This document shows positions 9,965 to 19,060 of a DNA stretch of 22,692 nt, piece by piece. Positions within the stretch are counted from its first letter, which is position 1; each line of letters opens with the position of its first letter. A program made the translations under genes and the position numbers. The notes under the pieces were generated by a model. That model did not search any database and was not told the origin of the DNA. It saw nothing but the letters and a program-made list of their open reading frames with translations. This DNA comes from Fragilariopsis cylindrus CCMP1102 (taxonomy: Eukaryota; Bacillariophyta; Bacillariophyceae; Bacillariales; Bacillariaceae), in NCBI GenBank assembly GCA_900095095.1, contig FMBT01000693.1:1-22692 (forward strand), written 5' to 3'.

Positions 9965-10278
9965 TATAATTAAAGAGAGAAAGAAAGAAGGTAAAATATA
10001 CTATGAGATATAAGATGTAATGTAATGTAATGTAATGTAATGTAATGCAATATTTTTTTATGATGGGAGTTACATTATTTTATAAAAACTGATCGTAGGT
10101 AGAAACGAATCAGAAAGTCAAGGCAATACATTATACTGCACCGTGCTGTACTACACTATTTCTAGTCCATAATTTTTCTCGATCGTGCTATCGCATCTAG
10201 CGATTACTCGATTATCTTCTTCTTTATTGATGGTGTAACAGCATGTAACAACATGTAACATATATAGTTTTTACCGTC
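9965..10278. other. Convergent 3' spacer with TGTAA repeat
   Basis: This is the 3' flank shared by the crotonase gene (plus) and the cysteine-rich gene (minus). It contains a (TGTAA)n microsatellite of about six units at 10016-10046 and no coding signal. Confidence 0.6.
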
Positions 10279-10839
10279 TCACTCGACGGTAGGTTGTTTT
10301 GCCTCTTCGACCGGAGCAGCTGCGGTCTCCTCGGCTACTTTGGCATCAGGTTTTTTGTCACCGTCACCATCACCACGATCCATGGTTAGTGCTTCGATTT
10401 CGGCATCACTATTCGCACGCAACTTGTCCAAGGCAGGGCAAGGCGGTGGTGCGATACAGACTCCACACGTTGGGCAGCACTGAACAAAACAGCAAGCGCA
10501 AACGTATTCGTTGAGATGATCTTCGCTAAGAGGGCAGGAGATGACCTCGTAATAGCAAAGACTGGTGGATGTACCCTTGTAGCAGGCAACCGGCTTGACA
10601 AGTCCCAAATCGCAACAGACACAACCGACCTTGCAGTACTCGTCTGGGTTCTTGTCCTTGTCGCCGGTCAAACCACATCCGAGCGTCTCGGCGGTGAACG
10701 AGAGGCAGCAGTCGTTGCTGAGGCAACATACTGTCTGCTCGTACCGGCAACATACATCGAAGTTCATCATGTTGCATTCGCAGGCATTGTAATAGCAGCA
10801 GCAGCCGTTGAACATGTATCTATCGTTTCCGTCAGCCAT
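10279..10839 (-). CDS. Cysteine-rich protein of unknown function
   Basis: This is a single-exon frame of 186 aa on the complement. Residues 1 to about 140 contain 27 cysteines, many as doublets or a triplet: GCCCYYNACEC near the N-terminus, then DVCCRY, TVCCLSNDCCLSF, VGCVCCDLG, VCACCFVQCCPTCGVC and a final PPPCPAL. The spacing of CC pairs is fairly regular. The C-terminal 45 residues are an acidic, Ala/Glu/Lys-rich, probably disordered tail without cysteine. There is no signal peptide or clear membrane helix, so it is probably intracellular, and the cysteines would suit metal or iron-sulfur binding or redox chemistry rather than disulfides. It is much larger than classical metallothioneins, and the spacing does not match any zinc-finger class I know. 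Codons are G/C-ending, as in METE, which suggests high expression. I do not recognise the family. Confidence 0.82.
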   Translation of the reverse strand: MADGNDRYMFNGCCCYYNACECNMMNFDVCCRYEQTVCCLSNDCCLSFTAETLGCGLTGDKDKNPDEYCKVGCVCCDLGLVKPVACYKGTSTSLCYYEVISCPLSEDHLNEYVCACCFVQCCPTCGVCIAPPPCPALDKLRANSDAEIEALTMDRGDGDGDKKPDAKVAEETAAAPVEEAKQPTVE

Positions 10840-11500
10840 GGTTGTGGTTGTTACCTTTGCTTGGTTCTGTTTTGTTTTGCTAAGTTAATTTTACAGTTGT
10901 AACACTTGGGGAACTTCTTGATTTAAGTACTAATGCATCACATGATTCTGTGTGAATTGTGAAACGAATGGTCAGAAAAACGACTAAGTACAGTACTGTA
11001 TTCGGATTACACTGTAACAAAAATCTCTTTTTATGTCAGCCACGATACGATACGATCCATTCGAACGTTTGCACCTTCGAAGGCTTGAACCAACATGCTT
11101 CAAAAGTTACCACAAAAGTATTTTTAGAAGTGTACCTTGGATAAGGAATTATGTAATTGTCTGAAAATATTTAGATTGGATTAGAGTTCGGTTTCGCATA
11201 CACTGATATTTCATTCAACTTTCACTTTCAACTTTGACATCACAAAATGAGTTATAGACGACGGACGGACGAGCGACAACACATACAGTACATGTTTTAT
11301 TAAAAGAAAGGGGGCACGTGGATCGATGACATGTGTCGCCCCCCCCCCCTTTATGACCCCTGCAATACAATGCATATAGATCCTACTAGTACATAGTACG
11401 TACAGTATGTACATACAAAAAAGCGCATCAAGCACAATAGCTAAACATGAAAAGGCCCAACGATGCATCTTCTTTATTTCCATCAAGTTGACAGCAATCT
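10840..11500. other. Intergenic, no supported gene
   Basis: This is the upstream side of the cysteine-rich gene (minus) and of the FkbM-like gene (plus). It contains a TACAGTACTGTA palindrome at 10989-11000 and TACAGTA at 11284-11290 and 11401-11407. A run of about eleven C lies at 11339-11349, and a CTTTCAACTTT direct repeat near 11218-11237. I see no coding signal. Confidence 0.5.
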
Positions 11501-12059
11501 ATGACAGTTTTAGAAAATCTCCTCAATGATGGTACGCTTGAATTATTCAAGACAACGCTGCTGCATTCAACAACAACAACAACAACAACAACAGATTTAG
11601 ATTCTTCTATTGCACCACCAATTTATGTTGATTTTGGTCTTTCAGATGGAAAAGATACTAAGTTCCATCTTTCCAAAGGTTACTCTACCGTATCGGTAGA
11701 TGCGTACACACCTTGGATTGACAAGGCCAAGAATGAATTTCATCAAGAGATTAAGGATGGACGTGCACTTTTCTTTAATATCGGTGTTCCGACGGAAAGA
11801 TGAGGATTCAATGGATTTTTATTTCAAAAACGAAGGATCCGTTATTGCATCCTTTGAACCAAGTAAAGGATGTCAGGGTTTTAAAGTCACAAGTCCAGAA
11901 TGTAAACATATAAAAATTCCAGTTGTACGATGTGAGACTATAATTGCCTTAATCGGTATGGCTGCAACATTTGTTAAGGTTGATGTTGAGATGCTACATC
12001 ATTCCTGTGTCCGTGGTCTAAGCAATCTACCGACGTATCTCTTTCCCAAGATAGTATGA
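11501..12059 (+). pseudogene. FkbM-type SAM-dependent methyltransferase, frame-shifted and truncated as assembled
   Basis: The frame from the ATG at 11501 gives 100 aa: a helical lead (VLENLLNDGTLELF), a poly-Thr tract from an (ACA)n repeat, then the SAM-binding motif I region (IYVDFGLSDGKDTKF) and the following strand (VSVDAYTPW), and ends FFNIGVPTER at TGA 11801-11803. One base along, the next frame continues the same domain from DEDSMDFYF through SVIASFEPSKGCQGF and VVRCETIIALIG to FVKVDVEMLHHSCVRGL, which is the FkbM KvDvEg-type strand-helix, and stops after PKIV at 12057-12059. A single extra base at about 11797-11801 explains the break. Family members usually continue after PKIV with a strand containing a conserved Glu. 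That is missing here, unless the next frame (YEQEDKK) is a second shift. The substrate is unknown. It may be a decayed gene or a consensus error. Confidence 0.72.
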
Positions 12060-12390
12060 ACAGGAGGACAAGAAGGAGGGCAGTGAGTCGAGTCGAGTCG
12101 AGTCAGCCAGTCAGTCAGTCACAACGTTTCAAGTCACAATATAGTACTGTAGTATGTCGTAAAAATAATTTAGGCAACAGTAGCTATATTGATATAATAT
12201 GTACGACCTATTTATGCATATGTTTTTAATTTATTTCGAATAAATTTAGACTACATGGTATTATATAGTAAAGCAACCCCCTAATTATCTTGCACTGTAC
12301 GCACTGTACTAAGTACTGTGCTGTACTGTATATCGTGATAGAAATTGTTCTTTGCAAGTCGTTTAGAATTCATCTATCATCATGTTCGTT
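12060..12390. other. Convergent 3' spacer with GAGTC repeat and TACTGTA cluster
   Basis: No gene is visible. A (GAGTC)n then (CAGT)n microsatellite lies at about 12081-12120. TACTGTA occurs at 12145-12151 and 12324-12330, the latter inside a dense run of related CACTGTAC/AGTACTGTG words at 12294-12332. Confidence 0.55.
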
Positions 12391-13713
12391 TTAGGACGGC
12401 ATCGCAGTCGCAGCAGCCAGTAAATAGGATGCTTCTTTATATATCATTGGAAATTGATGTACATTACCATATTCTATTAAATATACCAATGATGTAAATA
12501 ATGTATGACGTAGTAATGGTAAAATCATTTGTGGTTGAATTTCATATAGTAAACGTAATATTTTCAATGAATATCCTGTTCCATTAATATTTTTACTCCG
12601 TCTTGTTTCTGTGTTTTCAATATTATCCACAATACAACGTATAATATTCTTCCATATTGTACCATCCAACGGAATTTGTGGTCTTCGGTGTTGTTCTTGT
12701 TCTTCGTCATCATCATCAACGACTGGATAATCTTGCATGGATGATGATACATTTCCTAATGCATTTGCAAGGACACGTAATGCATGATTATGTACTATAC
12801 CATTCCCCTTCCCTTCTGGATGTTGATAGGACATTATTTGCTGTCGTTGTTCCGAAGTGGTGTTGTCATCGTCACGACGGTCATCATCATCATCATCTTC
12901 GCCAGTGTTGTTCTTGTTTTTGTTGACTTCGTTGTTTGGATTGTATTCTGATATCCACTCAAAAAGTGCATCCTTTTCTTGTTCGTAATCGTCGAAGTAA
13001 TCATCCTTGTAGCATGATTCATCATTGTTTTCGTTATTATTGTTTTCATTAGCACGACTGCCATTATTATCATTTTCAATATGTGGTGAATTACATATCA
13101 TTGTTGCAAATATATATCGTAATCGTTCTTCCACAGAACCAAATGGACCACCATATGTTAATATATAGGATACAATCTCTTCTGAATTATATAATCCTGA
13201 TAATCTTCTACCCTTTGTCAACATAATTAAACGTTGTAATCCAACACGATTTAAATCAATATCATGATTTGATAATAAATTTATACATTTATATATTGAA
13301 TTGTCATTTGGTAATTCATCATATGTAATAGTAGTACATGTAGGGTTAGTGGTAGTATAAGTTTGAGATAGTATTGTAGGCTGAGACGTTGCTACTGTTG
13401 TTGCTATTGTTGTTGTTGTTGTTGGTGAGGAGGATGAGGAGTAGGACACAACATCGTCTATGTGCAATGGTAATGCTAATAGTTGATCAATATCATCAAA
13501 TGATGACGAGAAGGATTCCTCATCGTCGGTTATTTCACCAAATGTAGTAGTTTCATCATGATTCGTAGTAGAAGTTTTCTTCATTGTCGTCGATGGGTCA
13601 CGTCGCCGTACTCCTCCTCTCAGTCGAAAACGTGAGAAAAAGCCATTATTGTTGTTTCGTCGTCCATCGTTGTTGTTGTTGTCGTCGTCGTCGTCGTTGG
13701 TAGTAGTCATCAT
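12391..13713 (-). CDS. Asn/Asp-rich protein of unknown function with possible helical-repeat segments
   Basis: This is a single-exon frame of 440 aa on the complement. It is a mosaic of simple-sequence tracts (poly-Asp/Asn at residues 7-25, poly-Ser and poly-Thr near 90-110, EEQEQH and NENNNNENN in the middle) and well-ordered segments. The ordered parts are amphipathic and leucine-rich: CINLLSNHDIDLNRVGLQRL, EEIVSYILTYGGPFGSVEERLRYIFATMI, HNHALRVLANALGNVSSSM, and a C-terminal block with WKNIIRCIVDNIE, LKILRLLYEIQPQMILPLL and SLVYLIEYGN. These resemble paired helices of ARM/HEAT-type solenoids, which suggests a protein-binding scaffold, but no canonical repeat consensus is evident. There is no signal peptide or membrane helix. 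The low-complexity tracts come from TCA/ATT/GTC triplet repeats and probably vary between alleles. I do not recognise the family. Confidence 0.72.
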   Translation of the reverse strand: MMTTTNDDDDDNNNNDGRRNNNNGFFSRFRLRGGVRRRDPSTTMKKTSTTNHDETTTFGEITDDEESFSSSFDDIDQLLALPLHIDDVVSYSSSSSPTTTTTIATTVATSQPTILSQTYTTTNPTCTTITYDELPNDNSIYKCINLLSNHDIDLNRVGLQRLIMLTKGRRLSGLYNSEEIVSYILTYGGPFGSVEERLRYIFATMICNSPHIENDNNGSRANENNNNENNDESCYKDDYFDDYEQEKDALFEWISEYNPNNEVNKNKNNTGEDDDDDDRRDDDNTTSEQRQQIMSYQHPEGKGNGIVHNHALRVLANALGNVSSSMQDYPVVDDDDEEQEQHRRPQIPLDGTIWKNIIRCIVDNIENTETRRSKNINGTGYSLKILRLLYEIQPQMILPLLRHTLFTSLVYLIEYGNVHQFPMIYKEASYLLAAATAMPS

Positions 13714-14681
13714 TAGATAATAGTAGTATCGTCGTCACTTCTTTGTGGTTTGTGGAATGCTGATTTTTGATTTTTGATTCGAGGTACAGAGGTATGTTAT
13801 CTTATCTTATCTTATCTTTTATGTGTTGTTAATACTTTTCGTACAGTTAGAACAGCGTAGGCATCAGAACAATCTGCGATAAGGTATAGTTGTTTCAATG
13901 TAGGAATGATAGTTGTTTCAATGTAGGAATGAATGATGCAATCAATCGGAAGAAGTACGATGTGTTGTTCTTGATCGTGGATGTCATACCGGTGAAATAG
14001 AAGGGTTGCCTCATTCACACGCCATTACTGTGGGTTTTGCAATCGTGCATAGGCACTGGTGACGTTAGATGAAGTGTGTTTCAACAAGTACCGTCTGTAC
14101 CACCCGTACAATGCTTTGCAATTTCGGCTCAAGCAATTTCTCTTCCTGCCTCCTCGTCATAATGATTGGTTCTTAACTGTTTCGATGTACTCGACTAGTT
14201 CGAATTGAATCGAGTCGTGCGTGATTCATTCATTTACAAAAATTCATAAAAGCATTAACCATCGTTCTTGCGCGCAAAACCCGACGAACGCCTGTCCTTC
14301 ACACATTTTGATTTTTCGCGCGAACCTTTAAAATTCCTTTTCACCTGTAACGGTAGTCATGCGATCTTTTCTTCTGACGAAAATTGTTGGATCTTTTTCT
14401 TTTTTAGCCAATCATACCTAGCTTGAAAAATGCGAACTCTAATATTTTTTTTTCGGCTTGACCGAAGGATGGCTTGTTCTTGTGGTGAATGCATCTGTTT
14501 AGCGACAAATCACATCTTCGCCGCTTTTTGTAACAGCTACTAGTCATTAACTCGCTACTGTACACTGCATCTCATAAAATCTAAAATCGATCGTAAATAA
14601 ACGAACGAACAAACAATCGATCGTAACAAAAACGAACGAACAAATACTATTACTATACAAGAAAAGGAAAGAAAAGTCAAG
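13714..14681. other. Intergenic, no supported gene; 23-bp tandem repeat
   Basis: A perfect 23-bp tandem duplication occupies 13886-13908 and 13909-13931. A minus-strand stop-free stretch of about 68 codons (13812-14018) crosses it but has no ATG, and the 23-bp repeat would shift its frame. A TACTGTA lies at 14556-14562, in the promoter side of the 6-phosphogluconate dehydrogenase gene. Its immediate 5' leader is A-rich with repeated ACGAACGAACAAA words (14597-14644). Confidence 0.5.
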
Positions 14682-16347
14682 ATGTCAAAGTGTGACATTG
14701 GTTTGTACGGCCTAGCGGTAATGGGTCAAAATTTTGCATTAAATATGGCAGAACATGGTTTTAAGGTTGCTGTTTGCAATCGTTCACCAGCAAAAGTGGA
14801 TACGACAGTTGCACGTGCCAAAGCGGAAGGTGATTTACCATTAGAGGGACATAAGGATATGAAAGACTTTGTTGCAGCATTATCCAAACCACGTAAAGTC
14901 GTGATCTTAGTCATGGCCGGCAAACCTGTGGATGATACAATTGCTTTACTTAGTGAACACATGGAGGAAGGGGATGTTATTATTGATGGTGGTAATGAGT
15001 GGTTTCCTAATTCTGTCCGTCGTGCTACAGAACTGGAAGCGAAAGGTCTTCACTTTATTGGTATGGGTATTAGTGGTGGAGAGGAAGGTGCACGGAAGGG
15101 TCCATCTCTTATGCCAGGTGGTCCTCGTGTCGCATATGATTTAATTGAACCAATTATTATGAAATGTGCAGCACAAGTGGATGGTGAACCATGTACTGGA
15201 TATTGTGGTCCAATTGGTGCCGGTAATTATGTGAAGATGGTCCATAATGGGATTGAATATGGTGATATGCAACTTATTGGTGAATGTTATGATATTCTTA
15301 AGGTACGTTAATTACGTCACGTTGTCGTGCTTTCTTTATTCTGTTGTGATGATACAATACAATACAATCCGTCGATCGATTCAACTGACTAAAATTTCGT
15401 TTTCTTTCCTTCCCTATTCCACCACGTCCTTCCTAATACTGTATCATAACAATACGACAACTCAACACATCACATCACAACAACAGAATGTTATTGGTAT
15501 GTCGAACCAAGATATGAGTAAATTATTTGCTGAATGGAATAAGACTGAATTAGATTCCTATTTAATTGAAATTACATCAATTATTTTAGCAAAGAAAGAC
15601 GATCAAGGTAATCCTGGTGAGGTTGTTGATTATGTTCTTGATAAGACTGGTATGAAAGGAACCGGTCGGTGGACGGTACAAGAGGCTGCAGAACAATCTG
15701 TCGCAGCACCAACTATTGCATCTGCATTAGATGCACGATACATTTCTGGACGGAAGGAGGAACGTATTGCTGCATCTAAAATCTTAAAGGGTCCATTAGA
15801 TGATAAAGCAAATCAACAATTAAATGTTGATAAAGCTCAAGTCATTAATGATTTAAAAGCAGCATTATACTGTTCGAAAATTGCATCCTATGCACAAGGA
15901 TTATCACAAATTAAAGCAGCATCAGATAAGAATAATTGGAATGTTGATTTAGCCTTATGTGCACAAATGTGGCGTGGTGGATGTATTATTCGTGCCAAGC
16001 TCCTCAAGGGTATCCATGATGCTGTTGTTGACGATCCAGAATTAAAGAATTTAATGGTTGATCCAAACTTTGCTGCTGAATTAAATTCACGTCATTTAGC
16101 ATGGCGTAGAATTGTTACACTTGGTATTGCTAATGGTATTTCTGTGCCATCAACATCTGCATCATTGGGATATTATGATCAATACCGTCGTGCTAATTTA
16201 TCTGCTAATTTAATTCAAGCACAACGTGATTTCTTTGGTGGACATACCTATGAACGTACTGATAAGCCAGGTGTGTTTCATACATTATGGGATGACACAC
16301 ATAAAGATCTTGGCGACTTAGCTGGTCGTACTGCTGGTAATATTTAA
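14682..16347 (+). CDS. PGD: 6-phosphogluconate dehydrogenase (decarboxylating)
   Basis: Oxidises and decarboxylates 6-phosphogluconate to ribulose 5-phosphate with NADP, the third step of the oxidative pentose phosphate pathway. Two exons (14682-15302 and 15487-16347) flank a 184-base GT-AG intron in phase 0, together giving 493 aa, normal for the family. The Rossmann motif GLAVMGQN (10-17) is followed by NRS (33-35), the usual NADP 2'-phosphate binder. The substrate site has ISGGEEGARKGPSLMPGG (130-147), and the catalytic pair is Lys185 and Glu192 in KMVHNGIEYGDMQLI, matching Lys183/Glu190 of the sheep enzyme. The all-helical C-terminal domain holds GTGRWTVQEA, MWRGGCIIRA and QAQRDFFGGHTYE. 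There is no leader peptide, so this is the cytosolic form. An upstream in-frame ATG seen inside the intron is not a real start. Codons are mostly T/A-ending. Confidence 0.97.
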
Positions 16348-16770
16348 AAATGTCAAATACAGTGCATAGTAAATAAAACGTGGATAAGTAAGTTGAAAGA
16401 AGAAGAAGAAAACATGGTCAAGAAAAAAGAAGATCTGAGAAAAAGATAAAAAATCAATTGAATATATATATATAGGTCAACACTAATAATAGTTTAGAAC
16501 TGATGAGTACATAGTAATTTTATTACAAATATAAAACAATAACTTGACGTAGAATGATAAGTACGCGTAGCTAGGTATTGCCTTTCCTTGCCTTTTATTT
16601 ATTAGTCCACGGTAGAGTTATCACCCTACTGTACTACTGGTGGGAGTAAGACACGAGTAACTAGTGAATGAGTGGAATTCACACTAAGCTCACACTTTTA
16701 TTAACAATATTTATACTATACAATGCATAGTTAGGAAGTCTTCAGTCTAGTAGAGCTTAGGCAGCTAGAT
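16348..16770. other. 3' flank and spacer, nothing recognised
   Basis: This is AT-rich sequence downstream of the 6-phosphogluconate dehydrogenase gene with an AGAAGA-rich stretch, a short TATATA run near 16463-16475 and TACTGTA at 16627-16633. I see no coding signal. Confidence 0.5.
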
Positions 16771-17049
16771 GTGTCGAAAAAGGAACCAAGTAAAAAAGTA
16801 CAAACAAGTAGTATATTGAGGACAATGCCAATGACTTCACCAAAGGAGGGTGGCAGGTGTTTGCCTAAGGGATTTATCCCATATGATGGCACACAGGAAG
16901 AGGAAAACAAATCACTAAAGTTAGCATTTTGGTTGGATGGAAGTGATCCATACAAGGATGATACATATAGTATAAATCGCTTCATAAGTTCAAACCATCA
17001 TGGAAGTACAATGGAATGGACTTCCACACATAGCAATCAAGGACCGTAA
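16771..17049 (+). mobile_element. Possible Gag-like retroelement remnant
   Basis: The frame is open for 92 codons, with its first ATG only at 16825. After a Lys/Ser-rich lead it reads LPKGFIPYDGTQEEENKSL, then LKLAFWLDGSDPYKDDTYS, INRF and TMEW, and stops at 17049. The pattern of an aromatic-DG segment followed by a short helix ending in EW reminds me of the start of Gag-like frames in diatom retroelements. There is no zinc knuckle, protease or reverse transcriptase near it and no terminal repeat that I can see, so at most a short remnant survives. It could equally be an unrelated small hypothetical gene. Confidence 0.28.
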
Positions 17050-17740
17050 TTAAAATAGTCACTGTACGGGACCCACTACAGGCTATTTAGTCACGAATTA
17101 CGTGTACGGAGAATGGTGTATTTGTTATCGCGAGTGTATTTCTAAAAAGTATATTAAGCGAGGCCGATCTCTTTTTCAGGACACCAGATTTATCTTTTGT
17201 TTTGTATCGATAACTTGATATTGGAAAAAATATCATTTTTACACTCTTTACTGGAATTCTTCTTCTTAGTTCTTCTCCTTTGAAAGAGAAGATATGAAAT
17301 ATTTGAAAGAGAAGACATGAAAATTTCAGATCCAAAGAGAAATTGGCACTATCGCTCTCCTCGACAACCAAGCTGTTTACCTTGACGTGATTCTTTTTAA
17401 CGATACCCAAATTTATTTTCTGTTTTGTTTTGTGTCGATAACTTGATCATTGAAATGTACCCTACGGTACGCAACGGAAAAAAGATCCTTTTTACACTCT
17501 TTACTGGAGTTTTCTGCAATCTTTTATTGGCACTTTCGCTCTCCTCGACAACCAAGCTGTTTATCACTTTTCTTCATCCTTCACATAAAATAAAATATGA
17601 ATCTGATCTTCTACAAGCAAGACAGCATATAACAGAACAACATCGCTCTATCTTTTACCATTATTAATCCGTACGGCAGTTTGATCTTTTACAGTTCCAA
17701 TCCAAATCCAAATCTCCATCACCCTTCAATCATATTCATC
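17050..17740. repeat. Spacer containing an imperfect direct duplication
   Basis: Two related segments, about 17189-17380 and 17412-17564, share TCGATAACTTGAT, TTTTTACACTCTTTACTGGA and CGCTCTCCTCGACAACCAAG followed by CTGTTTA. Copy one has an additional GAGAAGA-rich insert near 17280-17330. Copy two carries CCTACGGTACGC between the first two blocks. The remaining sequence before 17741 is the promoter side of the carbonic anhydrase gene. I see no gene. Confidence 0.7.
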
Positions 17741-17881
17741 ATGATCTTTACCAAACACGCAACTCTGTTCCTCGTTTCTACATTCGGCATTATTTCGGTT
17801 GGGGCGGTACGTGTGGAAAAACGAACGGGTAGAATATTAATATAGATTCGTTGTATCTCTAACTAACACGCATTATCCAAC

Positions 17882-17945
17882 ATGAACAAGCTACTCATAT
17901 CAGCAGCAGTAGCAGTAGCAGTAGCAGCAGCAGTAGCGCAGCAGC
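17882..17945 (+). repeat. GCAGTA microsatellite with leader-like coding potential in intron 1 of the carbonic anhydrase gene
   Basis: An ATG here opens a frame reading MNKLLISAAVAVAVAAAVAQ, which looks like a signal peptide but is encoded by GCAGTA/GCAGCA repeats. No good splice donor follows in frame. It may be an alternative first exon or just a repeat in the 404-base intron. Confidence 0.4.
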
Positions 17946-18514
17946 TTCCCGTCCGTTGCCCCTGTCAAATTTGTTCTGTTTGTGTTTGTGTCTTTATCGC
18001 TTCGGTCATACTCGTATCATCACGTTATAATCTATATATGTATTTCGTCCTTCGTCCCATCCTATCCCACACTTCGCATTGCATTTGAAATTGCAATCGC
18101 ATGTTCGCTCGTATCTTATGATTACTTACTAACTTTTGGATTCTTTTGGTTGCCGCCGTACATATATATATATATACATTATTTCTTCTTCATCTCGTTT
18201 TATTTCATAGGACGGTGGTGGTATTCGCGCCCTGGATAAGGGTGGTAAGAAGGGTAAAAAAAGTTAGGGTGATCGTCGTGGACCCAATTTGGTTGACCGT
18301 AAAGCTGGTAAATTTGTTAGCCAAACAATTAATATATGCGAAGGTGAAGATCCTGATGTAAGTAAACAGATTATACTAGGACTATATTGTGTATGCTCCG
18401 GTCCGTCTCAAAAGATGATATATTTTCGTGTACTGCTTTTCATTTTATTTTATCGAAATTCTAATTCAATATGCATCTTCTTTATTCTCTTTCAATTGTT
18501 CAATTCATCTATAT

Positions 18515-18540
18515 TTTGTGTGTGTGTGTGTGTGTGTGTT
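18515..18540. repeat. TG dinucleotide microsatellite in intron 2
   Basis: An uninterrupted TG run of about twelve units lies in the intron between carbonic anhydrase exons 2 and 3. Confidence 0.9.
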
Positions 18541-19022
18541 TTATTATTTTCATTATTCTTTTAAATATAGGCGGATGATATACCGTGTTTCGAGAATGGG
18601 GTTATTGATGCAGTTGCTGGACCACAAGCTGGAATTAATGTCACGGAAGGGTATGATTCAGGTGAAATTACTGTCATAGATGGTGGTGTAGTGGTAGAAC
18701 CGATCACCAGTACCTTCTTGGAAGCAGGTTTATGTCCAGTTAATGTTCATTGGCACACGGGTGCAGAACATACTTCTGCCGGTGAATATGATTGTACAAC
18801 CCGAGAATGTGGTCCAACTGGAAAAGGTACTGGACGACGAGTTTTATCAAAGTATGGATTATTAGATAAAAAAGCAGATGGTACTCATCGTGGATTAAGC
18901 GATGACGATGGACCAGACCGTCAAGGATTTCGTTGCACCATTACGATAAAAATATCCTAAATTTACCAAACCTTATCATTTCAAATTCTGCAGTAAAGAA
19001 ATGACTGTTGGTGCGTTTCGTT

Positions 19023-19060
<38 letters not shown>
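19023..19060. repeat. AT dinucleotide microsatellite in intron 3
   Basis: A long alternating AT run lies within the 170-base intron between exons 3 and 4 of the carbonic anhydrase gene. Confidence 0.9.

Noticed and set aside
10516-10902. 128-codon plus-strand frame opposite the cysteine-rich gene
   Set aside because: The minus-strand protein has striking non-random cysteine spacing; the plus frame is its shadow.
13812-14018. 68-codon minus-strand stretch ending in LTVRKVLTTHKR
   Set aside because: It has no ATG, a stop lies just upstream, and a 23-bp tandem repeat inside it would disrupt the frame.
15247-16347. Longer 366-codon frame starting before 6-phosphogluconate dehydrogenase exon 2
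   Set aside because: Its first 80 codons translate the end of exon 1 out of frame and the intron; splicing at 15303/15486 gives the conserved protein.
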